Source: Desulfobulbaceae bacterium
Lineage (GTDB): Bacteria; Desulfobacterota; Desulfobulbia; Desulfobulbales; SURF-16
Direction of reading: 5' to 3'
DNA: 64,000 bases
NCBI GenBank assembly: GCA_020444175.1
Contig: JAHLLM010000013.1
Coordinates: forward strand, 1-64,000
Shown: one piece after another, positions 17,885 to 27,661 of the stretch
Layout of the letters: each line of letters starts with the position of its first letter
How positions within the stretch are numbered: position 1 is the first letter of the stretch
The notes under the pieces: model-generated
What the model was told of the DNA's origin: nothing
Seen by the model: the letters and a program-made list of their open reading frames with translations, nothing else
Database searches by the model: none
Position numbers and translations under genes: made by a program

Positions 17885-20800
17885 ATGTACTTTCTCGCCG
17901 ACCTGCACATACACTCTCCATATTCCCGCGCCACCAGCAAAACAAGCAACATTGCCGGTCTTTATGCCTGGGCTCGAGTCAAAGGCATCCACCTCATCGG
18001 GACGGGCGACTTTACCCATCCCGGTTGGTTTAAAGAGCTGCAGGACAGCCTTGAACCGGCGGAACCGGGACTTTTTAAGTTAAAAAACGACAAGGTGCCC
18101 CCTGCCTTTGAACAGGTAACTCCTGAGAATATTAATGTCCGCTTTGTCCTCACCTCTGAAATAAGCTCCATTTACAAACGCCATGACAAGGTCCGTAAAA
18201 TCCACAACATCCTCTTTGCGCCGGACTTTTCCTCCGTGGAAAGAATGAATAAACGTCTGGCCGCCATAGGCAATATCGAGTCGGACGGCAGGCCTATACT
18301 TGGCCTTGATTCACGCAATCTCCTTGAAATTCAGCTTGAGGAAATACCTGAAGGCTTTCTTGTTCCGGCCCATATCTGGACGCCGTGGTTCTCCCTTTTC
18401 GGATCAAAATCAGGTTTTGATTCCATTGAGGAATGTTTTGGCGATCTGTCTTCCCATATTTTTGCCCTGGAAACAGGCCTTTCATCCGATCCGGACATGA
18501 ACAGGCTTATTTCCGCCCTTGACCCCTATACCCTTATTTCCAATTCAGACTGCCACTCTCCCGGCAAACTTGGCAGGGAGGTAAATTGTTTTGAGTGCAA
18601 TCTGGATTTCTTTTCAATGCGTGAGGCTTTGAAAGATCCGGGCAAGGGATTTAGCGGCACGGTGGAATTTTTCCCTGAAGAGGGCAAATACCATATGGAC
18701 GGCCACCGCAAATGCAACGTAAGCCTTGAACCCCGGGAAACGAGGATGAGGCACAACATCTGCCCGGTCTGCGACAAACCGGTCACCGTTGGTGTCAGTC
18801 ATCGCGTCATGGACCTGGCTGACAGGGATGCCCCCTTTTACCCTGAAGGATCACCAACCTTCAGAAGCCTCATCCCCCTCCAGGAGGTTATCGGCGAAAT
18901 AATGGGGAGAGGCCCGGCAACCAAAGGTGTCATGAGTCAGTACCAGAAGGCTATTAACCGCTTTGGCTCCGAATTCAACATTCTTCTTAATACCCCGACA
19001 GAGGACATCCAGACGCTTTCACCACTCCTTGCCGAGGCTGTAAAGCGCATCAGGACCAACAAAGTCATACGCCAGGCGGGCTTTGACGGGCAGTTCGGCG
19101 TCATTCGGGTTTATGAAGAGGGTGAAATAGATCACCTTTCGGGCAAGGCCAGGCTTTTTGATGATATAAAACCGAAGAAAAAACAGCTAATTGCCCCCCC
19201 GAGCACTCCTCAAAAGATTCTTTTCCCTCCAACTAAGCCTAGACAAAAAAACACGTCTTCCACTTTGCCCGCCACCAACCCTGAACAGCAGAGTGCCATT
19301 GAAAGCAGCTCACCACGCATCATTGTGTCGGCAGGGCCGGGAACAGGAAAAACCTTTACCCTGGTCTGCCGCATTCTGCATCTCTTAGAAACAAGAAAGA
19401 CCCCGGCAGATAAAATTACGGCCATTACCTTTACCAACAGGGCGGCAGACGAGGTGAAAGAGCGGCTCAGAGCAAAAGCAGGCGAGCAGGGGGAAACGGT
19501 TTTTGTCGGCACCTTCCATAAATTTTGCCTCACGTGGATGCAGGCAAAAAATCCCGAACTGAAAGTGATCGGGGATGAAGACAGAGCGCTCATTATCAAA
19601 AAACTCTTTCCCCATGAGAGCAACCGCAATAGAAAAACAACCGGCCGCCGCATAACCGATTTTTTTCTTTCTTATCCTGACCCGGCGGCGTCCCACGATG
19701 AAGATATCGCATCCTATATACATGAACTGAAACAATGCAACGCCATAGACCTGGAAGCCATTGTTCCTTTTTTCGTCGAACTTCTTGAAACAGATGAAGA
19801 ACTGCACAAAAAAATTGCCGAGAGTGTCCTTCATCTTTTTGTGGACGAGTTTCAGGATGTCAATCGCGCCCAATTTGAGCTTGTCCGGAAAATAGGTCAT
19901 TTTGCCAAAATATTCGTCATAGGTGACCCGAATCAGGCGATCTACGGGTTCAGGGGCAGCGACCTCAATTTCTTTTTCCGCTTCGCAGGTGAGGAAAACA
20001 CAGAGAGCCTTTCGCTGACCAGAAATTACCGTTCAGCGTCACATATCATTGAGGCGGCCGCAAAACTCATCAGCCACAACCGGACAAGAAATGACACCCA
20101 GCTTGCGCCCCAGAAAAATGAACACGGCGAGATACACTATTACCAGGCACCTTCCGACAAGGCGGAAGCTGAGCATGTGGTGAAAGAAATAGAAAAAATC
20201 ATGGGAGGCATTTCAAGTTTTTCCATGAACTCAGGACGCTCCAGCGGGCAGGAAAACGAATACAGCTTCAGCGACATCGCCATTCTCTACCGTCTCGGTC
20301 GCCAGGCCGACAGCCTGGCAACCGCTCTGCAACGAAGAGGCATCCCCTTCCAGCGTGTAGGAGGACGGCCATTTTTCATGGAAAAGGATTTAAGGGGACT
20401 TTCCCTGTGGATTCTGACTGCTGCCGAGCAGGCAGGTTTTGCAGAATACCTTGGGCTCTGCCGGGAGGTTCCGGGGATAGGCGACACCACACTCAGCTCC
20501 CTGGAAAATAATCTTTCGGTAACAGGCAACGATTTTTTCAAGGACGCACTCAATCTGTCACTTCCTGTCAGAAGCAAGACGAGTCTACGGCTCCTGTCTG
20601 AATCGCTGCAGCGCTTTCGGAAAGAATCGGAACAAAGTCTGGTTCAGGCCCTGCAGCCTGTTTTCAATCTTTTTAAAAGTAATCCTGATTCAGAAAACGG
20701 ACAACGCTTTCTGCAACTGGCCGGAGCATTTGGAGCACTGCAACCCTTTGCCACCCATCTTCGGGAAAACGAGCGAACAACAATCTACGACAACAGGGCC

Positions 20801-21097
20801 GAAGCTGTTTCTCTTATGACCCTGCATGGGTCAAAAGGGCTTGAGTTTCCCGTGGTTTTTCTTTGCGGCATGGATGAAAGATTCCTCCCCTGTCAAACCG
20901 GAGGTTGCGATATCGAAGAAGAGCGACGTCTCTGCTACGTTGGCCTGACCCGAGCCAAGGAAAAATTGTTCCTGTCAGCCTCCAGCAAGGATATTTCCCG
21001 TTTTATGGGTGAAATTCCGGCTTCTCTTGTAATAAAGACAGTGGAGCCGAGAAATAAACCAACAAAGAAACAGGCAAAACAGCTGAAGCTATTTTAG
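17885..21097 (+). CDS. PHP-domain / UvrD helicase fusion
   Basis: 1070 residues joining two enzymes. Residues 1-420 are a PHP-type phosphoesterase-like domain (YFLADLHIHSPYSRATS, later SNSDCHSPGKLG) with a CPVCDKPVTVGVSHRV zinc knuckle. Residues about 470-1060 are a superfamily 1A helicase: Walker A SAGPGTGKT, FTNRAADEV, VDEFQDVN, GDPNQAIYGFRGS, LTRNYRS, LMTLHGSKGLEFPVVF and YVGLTRAKEKL, all seven classical motifs. Known in other Desulfobacterota as one polypeptide, while elsewhere the halves are separate. Likely a DNA repair helicase with a metal-dependent phosphoesterase; the substrate of the PHP half is not known. Divergent from trxB. Confidence 0.9.
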   Translation: MYFLADLHIHSPYSRATSKTSNIAGLYAWARVKGIHLIGTGDFTHPGWFKELQDSLEPAEPGLFKLKNDKVPPAFEQVTPENINVRFVLTSEISSIYKRHDKVRKIHNILFAPDFSSVERMNKRLAAIGNIESDGRPILGLDSRNLLEIQLEEIPEGFLVPAHIWTPWFSLFGSKSGFDSIEECFGDLSSHIFALETGLSSDPDMNRLISALDPYTLISNSDCHSPGKLGREVNCFECNLDFFSMREALKDPGKGFSGTVEFFPEEGKYHMDGHRKCNVSLEPRETRMRHNICPVCDKPVTVGVSHRVMDLADRDAPFYPEGSPTFRSLIPLQEVIGEIMGRGPATKGVMSQYQKAINRFGSEFNILLNTPTEDIQTLSPLLAEAVKRIRTNKVIRQAGFDGQFGVIRVYEEGEIDHLSGKARLFDDIKPKKKQLIAPPSTPQKILFPPTKPRQKNTSSTLPATNPEQQSAIESSSPRIIVSAGPGTGKTFTLVCRILHLLETRKTPADKITAITFTNRAADEVKERLRAKAGEQGETVFVGTFHKFCLTWMQAKNPELKVIGDEDRALIIKKLFPHESNRNRKTTGRRITDFFLSYPDPAASHDEDIASYIHELKQCNAIDLEAIVPFFVELLETDEELHKKIAESVLHLFVDEFQDVNRAQFELVRKIGHFAKIFVIGDPNQAIYGFRGSDLNFFFRFAGEENTESLSLTRNYRSASHIIEAAAKLISHNRTRNDTQLAPQKNEHGEIHYYQAPSDKAEAEHVVKEIEKIMGGISSFSMNSGRSSGQENEYSFSDIAILYRLGRQADSLATALQRRGIPFQRVGGRPFFMEKDLRGLSLWILTAAEQAGFAEYLGLCREVPGIGDTTLSSLENNLSVTGNDFFKDALNLSLPVRSKTSLRLLSESLQRFRKESEQSLVQALQPVFNLFKSNPDSENGQRFLQLAGAFGALQPFATHLRENERTTIYDNRAEAVSLMTLHGSKGLEFPVVFLCGMDERFLPCQTGGCDIEEERRLCYVGLTRAKEKLFLSASSKDISRFMGEIPASLVIKTVEPRNKPTKKQAKQLKLF

Positions 21098-21217
21098 CCA
21101 TTCCTTAAAGAGTTTGTTTGACTCCCGCATCAAATTGAATTATCATTCATTTTTGATATTTTTTTCTGTGAAAACCATAACCAATTATATAAAAAACTTT
21201 GCAGAAAGGGGAAAACC

Positions 21218-21577
21218 ATGACTGAAAACGTTGTTATCGTCTGTTCATGCGGCACGGATAATCCAAACAGATCAAGCCGGGCAATACATCTGGCAACAAT
21301 TGCCCATAAAGAGGGGAAAAATGTCACTGTCTTTCTTCTTGATGAAGGGGTGTTTCTTGTCAAGAAAGGAATGATCAATCACCTGCAGGCCGCAACCGGC
21401 GATGTGGCCGATGACCTGATGACCTATCTCCAGGCCCATAATGTACCGCTCATTGCCTGTACACCCTGCGCCAAAAGCAGACAGATATCAAAAGCTGATT
21501 TGATTGAAGGGGCACGGATGGGCAGTGCCGTTGAGTTGATCAACCTTTGTTGTGATGCCGCGGTTATCAGCCTGTAG
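21218..21577 (+). CDS. DsrE-like sulfur-relay family protein
   Basis: 119-residue DsrE/DsrF-like protein. The N-terminus VVIVCSCGTDNPNRSSRAIHLA and the later LIACTPCAKSRQIS fit the family, in which a cysteine around this point carries persulfide. Here CTPC offers two candidates. Family members move sulfur or act as peroxiredoxin-like proteins. Good Shine-Dalgarno (AAAGGGG) and ATG. Placed ahead of a thioredoxin-like gene but separated from it by a palindromic repeat, so not obviously co-transcribed. Confidence 0.8.
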   Translation: MTENVVIVCSCGTDNPNRSSRAIHLATIAHKEGKNVTVFLLDEGVFLVKKGMINHLQAATGDVADDLMTYLQAHNVPLIACTPCAKSRQISKADLIEGARMGSAVELINLCCDAAVISL

Positions 21578-21672
21578 AAGAAAATTGCTTAATGAAATTT
21601 TTCGTCCCAACAAACAACCACCTGTTTTCATTACACATAACCAGAAACAAACGGCCACAGGATGTAGGTTGA

Positions 21673-21792
21673 GGTTGAGCGCCATTGGCCAATTCTGTTG
21701 GGTTTCGCTCAACTCTTTCTCCTCACAGCATTACGGAAGGAAATACTCCCCGGCGAAACCCAACAGAATGAGTTGCATGTATCCGCTCAACC
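21673..21792. repeat. Nested palindromic repeat element
   Basis: Inner 17-base arms ATTCTGTTGGGTTTCGC (21692-21708) and GCGAAACCCAACAGAAT (21753-21769) are a perfect inverted repeat. Outer arms GGTTGAGCG and CGCTCAACC frame them. This fills most of the 323-bp gap between 21577 and 21901. It resembles the widespread GTTGGGTTTCG-type REP repeats of bacterial intergenic regions; no second copy is in the window. Confidence 0.7.
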
Positions 21793-21900
21793 ACAACAAT
21801 GATGGTACTTTAAAAAGAGACCGTATGCAGAATGATTACCAAGTGATACAATATATTTTACCCCAATAACCTCTATACAATACATTAACAGCCGCACCCA

Positions 21901-22392
21901 ATGACCCAACTTGCAGAAAAAAAAATCAGAATAGGCAAGGCCACCATTGGCCTTATCGGCCTGGACCAGGCCATGAACCAGGCCAGGGAGCAGAACCTCG
22001 ATGAAGATGCTGCACTTGATTTCATTTACAAGGCAGTGAGTCGTGAAAACTACATCCCGTCTACTGCTGTTGGGGCATACAAAAATGCGCTTCGCAGCGA
22101 GTACCAGAGACTGATCAGCGGCAGCGACCAGAAAACAGGGGAACTCATCATCAAGATACTGGGGCCGGGATGCGTCAGCTGCAATAAGCTCAACACCATG
22201 ATCTTTGATATCATGCAGCGCCTCAGCATTGCCGCCGACATTGAACAGATTCACGACCTTGATGAAATCTGGCGCCACGGCGTCATCAGCACACCGGCTC
22301 TTATCATAAACGGCCAGATCAAATGCTCAGGCCGCATGCCTCCTCCGGCTGAGGTTGAAAAATGGCTGGTCGAGGCTGCCGACAGAGACTAA
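21901..22392 (+). CDS. Thioredoxin-fold redox protein with N-terminal extension
   Basis: 163 residues. The C-terminal half (about 80-160) is a small thioredoxin/glutaredoxin-like domain: IIKILGPGCVSCNKLN with active-site CVSC, then VISTPALIINGQI containing the cis-proline, as in the 'redox-active disulfide protein 2' family. The first 75 residues (EKKIRIGKATIGLIGLDQAM) are a helical domain I do not recognise. No signal peptide, so cytosolic. Its stop lies 24 bp before my start for the ClC gene, suggesting co-expression. Confidence 0.82.
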   Translation: MTQLAEKKIRIGKATIGLIGLDQAMNQAREQNLDEDAALDFIYKAVSRENYIPSTAVGAYKNALRSEYQRLISGSDQKTGELIIKILGPGCVSCNKLNTMIFDIMQRLSIAADIEQIHDLDEIWRHGVISTPALIINGQIKCSGRMPPPAEVEKWLVEAADRD

Positions 22393-22415
22393 ACGTCAAA
22401 ATTTCCAGGTCTGCC

Positions 22416-24182
22416 ATGCCTTCTCCCAAACAGGCCCTCTCAAAGATTCTTTTTCCCCTGCTCCTTGCCCTGATTATTGGTGCCCTGGCCGGTGTTGGTG
22501 CTGTTTTCTTCCGTCGTCTCATCGAGGTTGGCATAGCCCTTTTCTGGCCGGGCCAGGGAGATTTTTTACAGCAATACGTTCAGGCACCCTGGATTATGCG
22601 CTTCGGCATGCCGGTCCTGGCCGGTCTCTGCCTTGGTCCCCTGCTCCATTACGTGGCACCGGAGATTCGAGGCCCGGGCGTCCCCGAAGTGATGGCGTCC
22701 CTGGCCATGCGCGACGGCATCATCAGACACCGCGTGACCATGGCTAAAAGTTTTGCCACAGCTACCTTTATTGCTGCCGGCTGTTCGGTGGGAAGGGAGG
22801 GGCCCATTGTGCAGATCGGATCTTCCATCGGCTCATCACTGACCCAGCTTTTCCGTCTTGGCCCTGACCACCGCAAACTTGCCGTTGCCTGCGGCGCAGC
22901 AGCCGGCATTGCCGCCACCTTCCAGGCCCCCATGGCAGGCACCCTTTTTGTGGTGGAAATCCTACTCTTTGACCTTGAAGTGGCCTCGCTGTCCAACATC
23001 GTTATTGCCGCGGTAACCGGCACCCTGGTTTCCAGGAACTTCTGGAACGAAGGAGCTCTTTTCCAGGCACCGCACTTCAGCCTGTCCCTCCCGTCGGAAC
23101 TGCTGCTCTATCTGATGCTTGGAATTGCCGCCGGCCTTGTCAGCCTCCTCCTTATGGCAGCCATTTTCGGACTGAACAAATGGCTTGATTCCCTGCGCGT
23201 CCCCGGGTGGCTCACCCCGACGCTGGGAGGCGTTGCCATAGGCATCACAGGCCTTTTTTTCCCCCAGGCCCTCGGTGTTGGTTATGATACCATCAACCAG
23301 ACCTTACAGGGCAATATCGTCATGACAAGCGCACTGCTGCTCCTTGCTGCCAAGCTTCTTGCCACCAGTGCCTGCGTCGGTTCCGGCATGAGCGGCGGTA
23401 TCTTTGCACCTTCTCTTTTTCTGGGTGCCATGCTGGGAGCCGTATGGGGAAACATCGCCCAACTTTTCTGGCCGGGCACGCCCTTGCTGCCTGCCCATTT
23501 TTCACTGGTCGGCATGGGGGCCATGGTGTCCGGGACAACGCTGGCCCCCATCACAGCGATTTTTACCATTTTTGAATTAAGCTATAATTATGAGATAATT
23601 CTGCCCTTGATGGTGGCCTGCATTCCCAGCATCATTATTGTTCGCCTGATCCACGGATATTCAATTTATGAAACACGGCTTCTCGTTCAGGGAATCCGGA
23701 TTATCAGAGGGCATGATGCCAACAGGTTGCGGGCCATCAAGGTACGGGACTATATCTGTACGGACTTGAAATCGTTTCAGGAACAGACGCCCTTATCGCA
23801 GATAATGGACGAGGTGGTCACCAATCCTTTTCCTCACTTTGTCGTGACCAATAAGCGTGATGAACTCCAGGGCGTGCTCACCCTGCGCGATGTCCGGGCC
23901 CTGCTGGCCGAACCCGATCCTCCGGACCACAATATAACTGCCGCAGACCTCATGACCAGGAATGTGGCCACCGTCAGGGAGGATCAGAACCTTGAAGACG
24001 CCTTTCACCTTTTCAGCAACCATCATTTTTCTTTTCTGCCGGTCATGTCTGCCGCTCACCCCGGTCAGGCAGTGGGATGCCTGAAAAAAGATGACCTGAT
24101 AACCGCCTACAACCAGCATATCCTCAGCGAGCAATGCAAACCAGGCTCACATTTCATCTGCACTTTTCCTTCAAAAAAATAG
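22416..24182 (+). CDS. ClC chloride channel/transporter with CBS domains
   Basis: 588 residues. The N-terminal two-thirds is a ClC core with about ten membrane segments: GREGPIVQIGSSIGS (gating glutamate in GREGP) and GSGMSGGIFAPSLFLGAMLG (ion-pathway GIFAP) are intact. Residues about 450-580 are a cytosolic CBS pair (VTNKRDELQGVLTLRDVRAL; DLMTRNVATVREDQNL), which often binds nucleotides. I start at MPSPKQALSKIL because it follows CCAGGT and matches the family; an ATG at 22362 would overlap the previous gene. Channel versus proton-coupled exchanger cannot be decided here. Confidence 0.92.
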   Translation: MPSPKQALSKILFPLLLALIIGALAGVGAVFFRRLIEVGIALFWPGQGDFLQQYVQAPWIMRFGMPVLAGLCLGPLLHYVAPEIRGPGVPEVMASLAMRDGIIRHRVTMAKSFATATFIAAGCSVGREGPIVQIGSSIGSSLTQLFRLGPDHRKLAVACGAAAGIAATFQAPMAGTLFVVEILLFDLEVASLSNIVIAAVTGTLVSRNFWNEGALFQAPHFSLSLPSELLLYLMLGIAAGLVSLLLMAAIFGLNKWLDSLRVPGWLTPTLGGVAIGITGLFFPQALGVGYDTINQTLQGNIVMTSALLLLAAKLLATSACVGSGMSGGIFAPSLFLGAMLGAVWGNIAQLFWPGTPLLPAHFSLVGMGAMVSGTTLAPITAIFTIFELSYNYEIILPLMVACIPSIIIVRLIHGYSIYETRLLVQGIRIIRGHDANRLRAIKVRDYICTDLKSFQEQTPLSQIMDEVVTNPFPHFVVTNKRDELQGVLTLRDVRALLAEPDPPDHNITAADLMTRNVATVREDQNLEDAFHLFSNHHFSFLPVMSAAHPGQAVGCLKKDDLITAYNQHILSEQCKPGSHFICTFPSKK

Positions 24183-24289
24183 CCGTCCACGTCTTGCTCT
24201 AAAACATGTCGGACTTTTGCCGAGAAGGCCATTGAGCGAGTAAATGCTTTTGCCTTTATGATTACCACTTATCTTCAGCCTTTTTATAC

Positions 24290-24361
24290 GTCATTCCCGC
24301 GAAGGCGGGAATCTAGGCGGATTAGCCAACTACTCTGGATTCCCGCTTTGGCGGGAATGAC
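24290..24361. repeat. Palindromic REP-like repeat (GTCATTCCCGC type)
   Basis: GTCATTCCCGC...GCGGGAATC at the left and GATTCCCGC...GCGGGAATGAC at the right form 24-base inverted arms with about three mismatches. This is the very common GTCATTCCCGCGAAGGCGGGAA-type bacterial repeat, here placed between the convergent ClC and carbonic anhydrase genes. Confidence 0.8.
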
Positions 24362-24453
24362 TTTTATGTAGACGGTATTTTTTGAATTATTAATGCATTA
24401 CAGTACCTGCGGCAAGACCGGCTGAGTTTCAGTGGTAATCACATTTGCCTTTT

Positions 24454-25080
24454 TCATATTCTGTGAATCCGGGATATTTCGTCTAAATTTTTGATGCAGA
24501 CATTCAAATCTTGCAATATCCCATCTTCAATACCGTATATCCAGCCATGAACCGTTAATTCCTGGTTGCTTTTCCATGCATTCTGAACAATTGTTGTGTG
24601 GCAAATATTGGCGACCTGCTCGACAACATTCAGTTCGCACATTAAATTGATTTTTTCCTTTTCTGTTTGCAGGGCATCGATACGGCCTTGATGCTTATGA
24701 TACGTATCTTTGATGTGCCGAAGCCAATTGTCTATTAATCCATGTTCACGATTATCCATGGCTGCTTTAATGCCACCGCACCCATAATGACCACAAACAA
24801 TAATATGCTTTACCTTTAATACTTCCACGGCGTATTGGAGAACGGACAGACAGTTCATATCCGTATGGATTACCAGATTGGCAATATTACGATGGACGAA
24901 TATATCGCCTGGCAATAAATTTACAATTTCATTTGCCGGTACACGACTATCAGAACAACCAACCCACAAATATTCAGGGCTTTGCTGTTTCGAAAGTTTA
25001 GTAAAGAAATCTGGATCAGATTCCTTTATTTTGTTTGCCCATTTCTTATTATTTTCAAAAAGAGTCCCTAAAACTCGCAT
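24454..25080 (-). CDS. Beta-class carbonic anhydrase
   Basis: Zinc enzyme for CO2/bicarbonate interconversion, 208 residues. Zinc ligands are Cys42, His98 and Cys101 with the catalytic dyad Asp44/Arg46 (CSDSRVPAN; HYGCGG). The conserved RNIAN and WIYGIEDG segments are present. No signal peptide, so cytoplasmic. Stands alone, convergent to the ClC gene. Confidence 0.95.
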   Translation of the reverse strand: MRVLGTLFENNKKWANKIKESDPDFFTKLSKQQSPEYLWVGCSDSRVPANEIVNLLPGDIFVHRNIANLVIHTDMNCLSVLQYAVEVLKVKHIIVCGHYGCGGIKAAMDNREHGLIDNWLRHIKDTYHKHQGRIDALQTEKEKINLMCELNVVEQVANICHTTIVQNAWKSNQELTVHGWIYGIEDGILQDLNVCIKNLDEISRIHRI

Positions 25081-25270
25081 AAACCAAACCTCTCATTCTT
25101 TCGGGAATAAATTCCCTCCTTCGCTTTTTTCGCAGGGTTAGATGGAGAATACCCAGAAGCAAGAGCTTTGCCATATGTATCTTACTATAAAAGCTATCGT
25201 TTGAACGACGAGAGGTCAATACTTTAGTGTGGTTTGCCCGGAATTGTGTGCTTACCGGACTATTGAAAGG

Positions 25271-25297
25271 AAAAAAGCCCTTAGAAACAAGGGCTTT
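25271..25297 (-). terminator. Terminator after the small secreted protein gene
   Basis: Stem AAAGCCCTT/AAGGGCTTT with loop GTTTCT; on the minus strand it runs directly into six T. It ends the transcript of the 90-residue secreted protein. Confidence 0.85.
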
Positions 25298-25355
25298 CCG
25301 GGCTCATCCGGACGATATCAGATTCCGCAATGATGCAGAGGTCAGCATCCAACCA

Positions 25356-25628
25356 TCACCATCCTGGACCATCGGGAATACCATCACCGGCGTTCGGGGC
25401 CGGGCCCTGACTTGCGTCTTCAGGAACTCCGTCTCCAAAAGGTCCGATAAGAAAACAATCCTCAGGGGGACAATTCTCATCTCCACAATTACAGAATCCA
25501 CTGCCATCAGGAATGCCGTCACCTGCATTTGGAGCAGGCCCTTTGCTATAATCGCTACCGGCAATTGCCATCCCAAAGCTAGCCGCAACAAATAATAGAG
25601 CCCCAACAATCGTCATCATTTTTTTCAT
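25356..25628 (-). CDS. Small secreted protein with GPAPNAGDGIPDG repeats
   Basis: 90 residues with a clear Sec signal peptide (MKKMMTIVGALLFVAASFG...AIAG). The mature part of about 66 residues has two exact copies of GPAPNAGDGIPDG, at about residues 30-42 and the C-terminus, and a related GPFGDGVPEDAS between. Four cysteines cluster in FCNCGDENCPPEDC. A strong Shine-Dalgarno (AAGGAGG) and a terminator show that it is a real, monocistronic gene. The Asp/Gly/Asn-rich repeats could bind calcium and the cysteines could form disulfides or bind metal; function unknown. Confidence 0.85.
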   Translation of the reverse strand: MKKMMTIVGALLFVAASFGMAIAGSDYSKGPAPNAGDGIPDGSGFCNCGDENCPPEDCFLIGPFGDGVPEDASQGPAPNAGDGIPDGPGW

Positions 25629-25824
25629 CCTGTTTCCTCCTTTTTGTTTTTAGAGATGATAGCTAAAAAAACAGCTATTTCACAGGAACGTAAGCTAGAC
25701 ATGCATTGAATAATTCCAAAGCTCATTCCGGCTCCCAGAACCTGCGGTTATATTGGCAACTAAAAAAAAGCGAGGGACATGCGAGATCATCTCCACATAG
25801 CCCAAGAATACGACAGAACGTCAA

Positions 25825-25870
25825 CAGGCTGTTGAAATACAGAGCGAGCACCGCTGGGACAAGGATCTTA
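25825..25870 (+). repeat. Partial copy of the CAGGCTGTTGAAA repeat
   Basis: Begins CAGGCTGTTGAAA and continues AGCGAGC...GGGACAAGGATC, matching the left end of the complete element at 29466-29655. The right terminus is missing. It lies in the 685-bp gap between 25629 and 26313, in which I see no credible gene. Confidence 0.6.
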
Positions 25871-26034
25871 TGCACTCCAGGGTACTGCTTTATACAACGA
25901 GAAAATTGCGAGAAAGGTTGCATGAATATGCAAAAAATAGAGGCCGGACAGCTCAGATATTTTTCATGTATGCTTGACGTGGCAGGTGGGACGGGAACTT
26001 CTTTTATGATTTTAACAGATCAAGAATATGAATT

Positions 26035-26138
26035 TTGACGGTTTCGTAAAACCCCCCTCAAGCGCCGCCGACAAGTATGTAACTTGTTGATATTGCGTTG
26101 GCGGATGGTCAGCTTGAGAGCTTTTTGCGAGACCATCA
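26035..26138 (-). repeat. 104-bp interspersed repeat, copy 1
   Basis: Read on the minus strand, it starts TGATGGTCTCGCAAAAAG and ends TTTTACGAAACCGTCAA. It differs from copies 2 (54803) and 3 (61448) at only two positions. The ends are imperfect inverted repeats (GGTCTCGCAAAAAG versus GGTTTCGTAAAA), and no coding capacity is seen, so this is MITE- or REP-like. Confidence 0.85.
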
Positions 26139-26201
26139 ATTTTCATGTTTCAAAGATTGACGATTTTGCCAACAATAGCTCAACCGCTGCTGCAAATCCT
26201 G

Positions 26202-26260
26202 CAGGCTGTTGAAAAATCTAGCGAAGGAAGCGGAGACAAGGATTTATGCCCTTCAAGATG
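26202..26260 (+). repeat. Second partial copy of the CAGGCTGTTGAAA repeat
   Basis: Starts CAGGCTGTTGAAAAATC and continues GCGGAGACAAGGATTTATGC, matching the left end of the 29466 element and the 25825 fragment (which also shares the GGAT-TTATGC-CC part). No right terminus is visible before the histidine kinase gene. Confidence 0.6.
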
Positions 26261-26313
26261 AAGAGGTTATATGACACATGCTACCTGGCCTTCTGCGAAA
26301 AAACTCATTGAAC

Positions 26314-27594
26314 TTATTGTGACCCGCCCCTGATCGGTAGAGTAACCTTGAATCGGCTCCCTTGGTCAAGCTGACTTTGAACGGTAATTTTTCCGTCGTG
26401 TTTTTCGATAATATCATAAGCAATTGAAAGCCCCAGTCCGGTTCCCTTGCCCACTTCCTTGGTGGTGAAAAACGGCTCGAAGATCCTGTTGAGCTTGTCT
26501 TCCGGGATGCCGCAACCGGTGTCCGCTATCTCGACGGCGACGGAATCTTCCTGCCGGTAGGTTCGGATATCAATCTGACCTTGGTCCTCGATGGCCTGAG
26601 CCGCGTTGATCAAAAGATTCATAAACACGTGGTTCAACTGAGCTGGATTACACAAAATCTCGGGCAGATCCCCAAAGGTTTTATTCAAAGTGGCCTTGTC
26701 TTTCAACTCGTTCCAGACAATCTGGAGAGTGCTTTCCAACCCCTGATTGAGGTTTGCCAGCTTAAATTTTTCCTCGTCGAGCCGGGCGAAACTTCTCAGG
26801 TTCTGAACGATCTGTTTCATTCGATCTCCGCCATCCAGTGATTCGTTCACAATCTGTTCGATATCGTCCAGGATCATATCGATACCTGAAGCCTGGCGCT
26901 GTTTTTTAACCTGAGCAAGCAAATCATTTGCCGTATTGGACGCTGCTGCAGGGCTACTGCGGATGGTCTCTTCCTGAGCCTGCAAAAACGCCCTAACCTT
27001 CTTTGAATACTTGCCCAGGGTGCTCAGATTGCTGATGATAAACGCCAAGGGATTGTTGATCTCATGGGCGACACCGGCGGCAAGTTGACCTATGGAAGCC
27101 ATCTTTTCTTGTTGCAGCATCCGGATATGGGCGGTTTTCAGATCCAGGTAGGCTTTTTCAAGCTCCCTCGTCTTTTGATTCAGCTGGTCGTTGAGTTTGC
27201 CAAGCTCGATGCTCCTCTCCTTGACCTCCTCCGCCAGGAAGACACGACCCGTCACATCCCGGCATACCTCGCCCCCCGCTACGATGCTTCCCTTATCGTC
27301 GAACAGTGGGAAACAGGAGTTTTCCAGGTGGGACATGACACCGTTCGCAGTGATGGCTGTCCGGTGCACCACGATGGATTCGCCCGTCTCGAAGACCTTG
27401 AGCACGCCGCAGCCTTCGCAGACCTGATCGCGCTCCTCATAGGCGAAGTAGCATTTTAAGCCGATCCGATCGCCGAACGCCTGTGTCATGGCGGCGTTCT
27501 GGTAAATGATGTTGAAATCCCGATCCTGGATCGTGACTCCATCGGGGATGGAATCCAAGACCTGTTTATGCAGAGAAAAATCCACCATCTCCAT
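26314..27594 (-). CDS. Soluble PAS histidine kinase
   Basis: 426 residues, no membrane segment. N-terminal PAS domain (about 5-125) with a [14 protein letters not shown] loop, the cysteine-containing variant often seen in deltaproteobacterial PAS sensors. A coiled coil (130-165) leads to the H box [20 protein letters not shown]. ATPase motifs [21 protein letters not shown] and [14 protein letters not shown] are complete. GGGAG precedes the ATG. A second kinase gene lies 67 bp upstream in the same direction, so the two may be co-transcribed and work together. Confidence 0.93.
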   Translation of the reverse strand: MEMVDFSLHKQVLDSIPDGVTIQDRDFNIIYQNAAMTQAFGDRIGLKCYFAYEERDQVCEGCGVLKVFETGESIVVHRTAITANGVMSHLENSCFPLFDDKGSIVAGGEVCRDVTGRVFLAEEVKERSIELGKLNDQLNQKTRELEKAYLDLKTAHIRMLQQEKMASIGQLAAGVAHEINNPLAFIISNLSTLGKYSKKVRAFLQAQEETIRSSPAAASNTANDLLAQVKKQRQASGIDMILDDIEQIVNESLDGGDRMKQIVQNLRSFARLDEEKFKLANLNQGLESTLQIVWNELKDKATLNKTFGDLPEILCNPAQLNHVFMNLLINAAQAIEDQGQIDIRTYRQEDSVAVEIADTGCGIPEDKLNRIFEPFFTTKEVGKGTGLGLSIAYDIIEKHDGKITVQSQLDQGSRFKVTLPIRGGSQ

Positions 27595-27661
27595 GACTCC
27601 CTTTTCACGTGGCCCAGCATTGAATCGCCGGGTCTGACACTGCGGGAACAGTGGGCAGTGC

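Noticed and set aside
25706-26038. 110-residue plus-strand frame
   Set aside because: It runs through a repeat fragment up to the 104-bp repeat, has no ribosome site and no family-like sequence.
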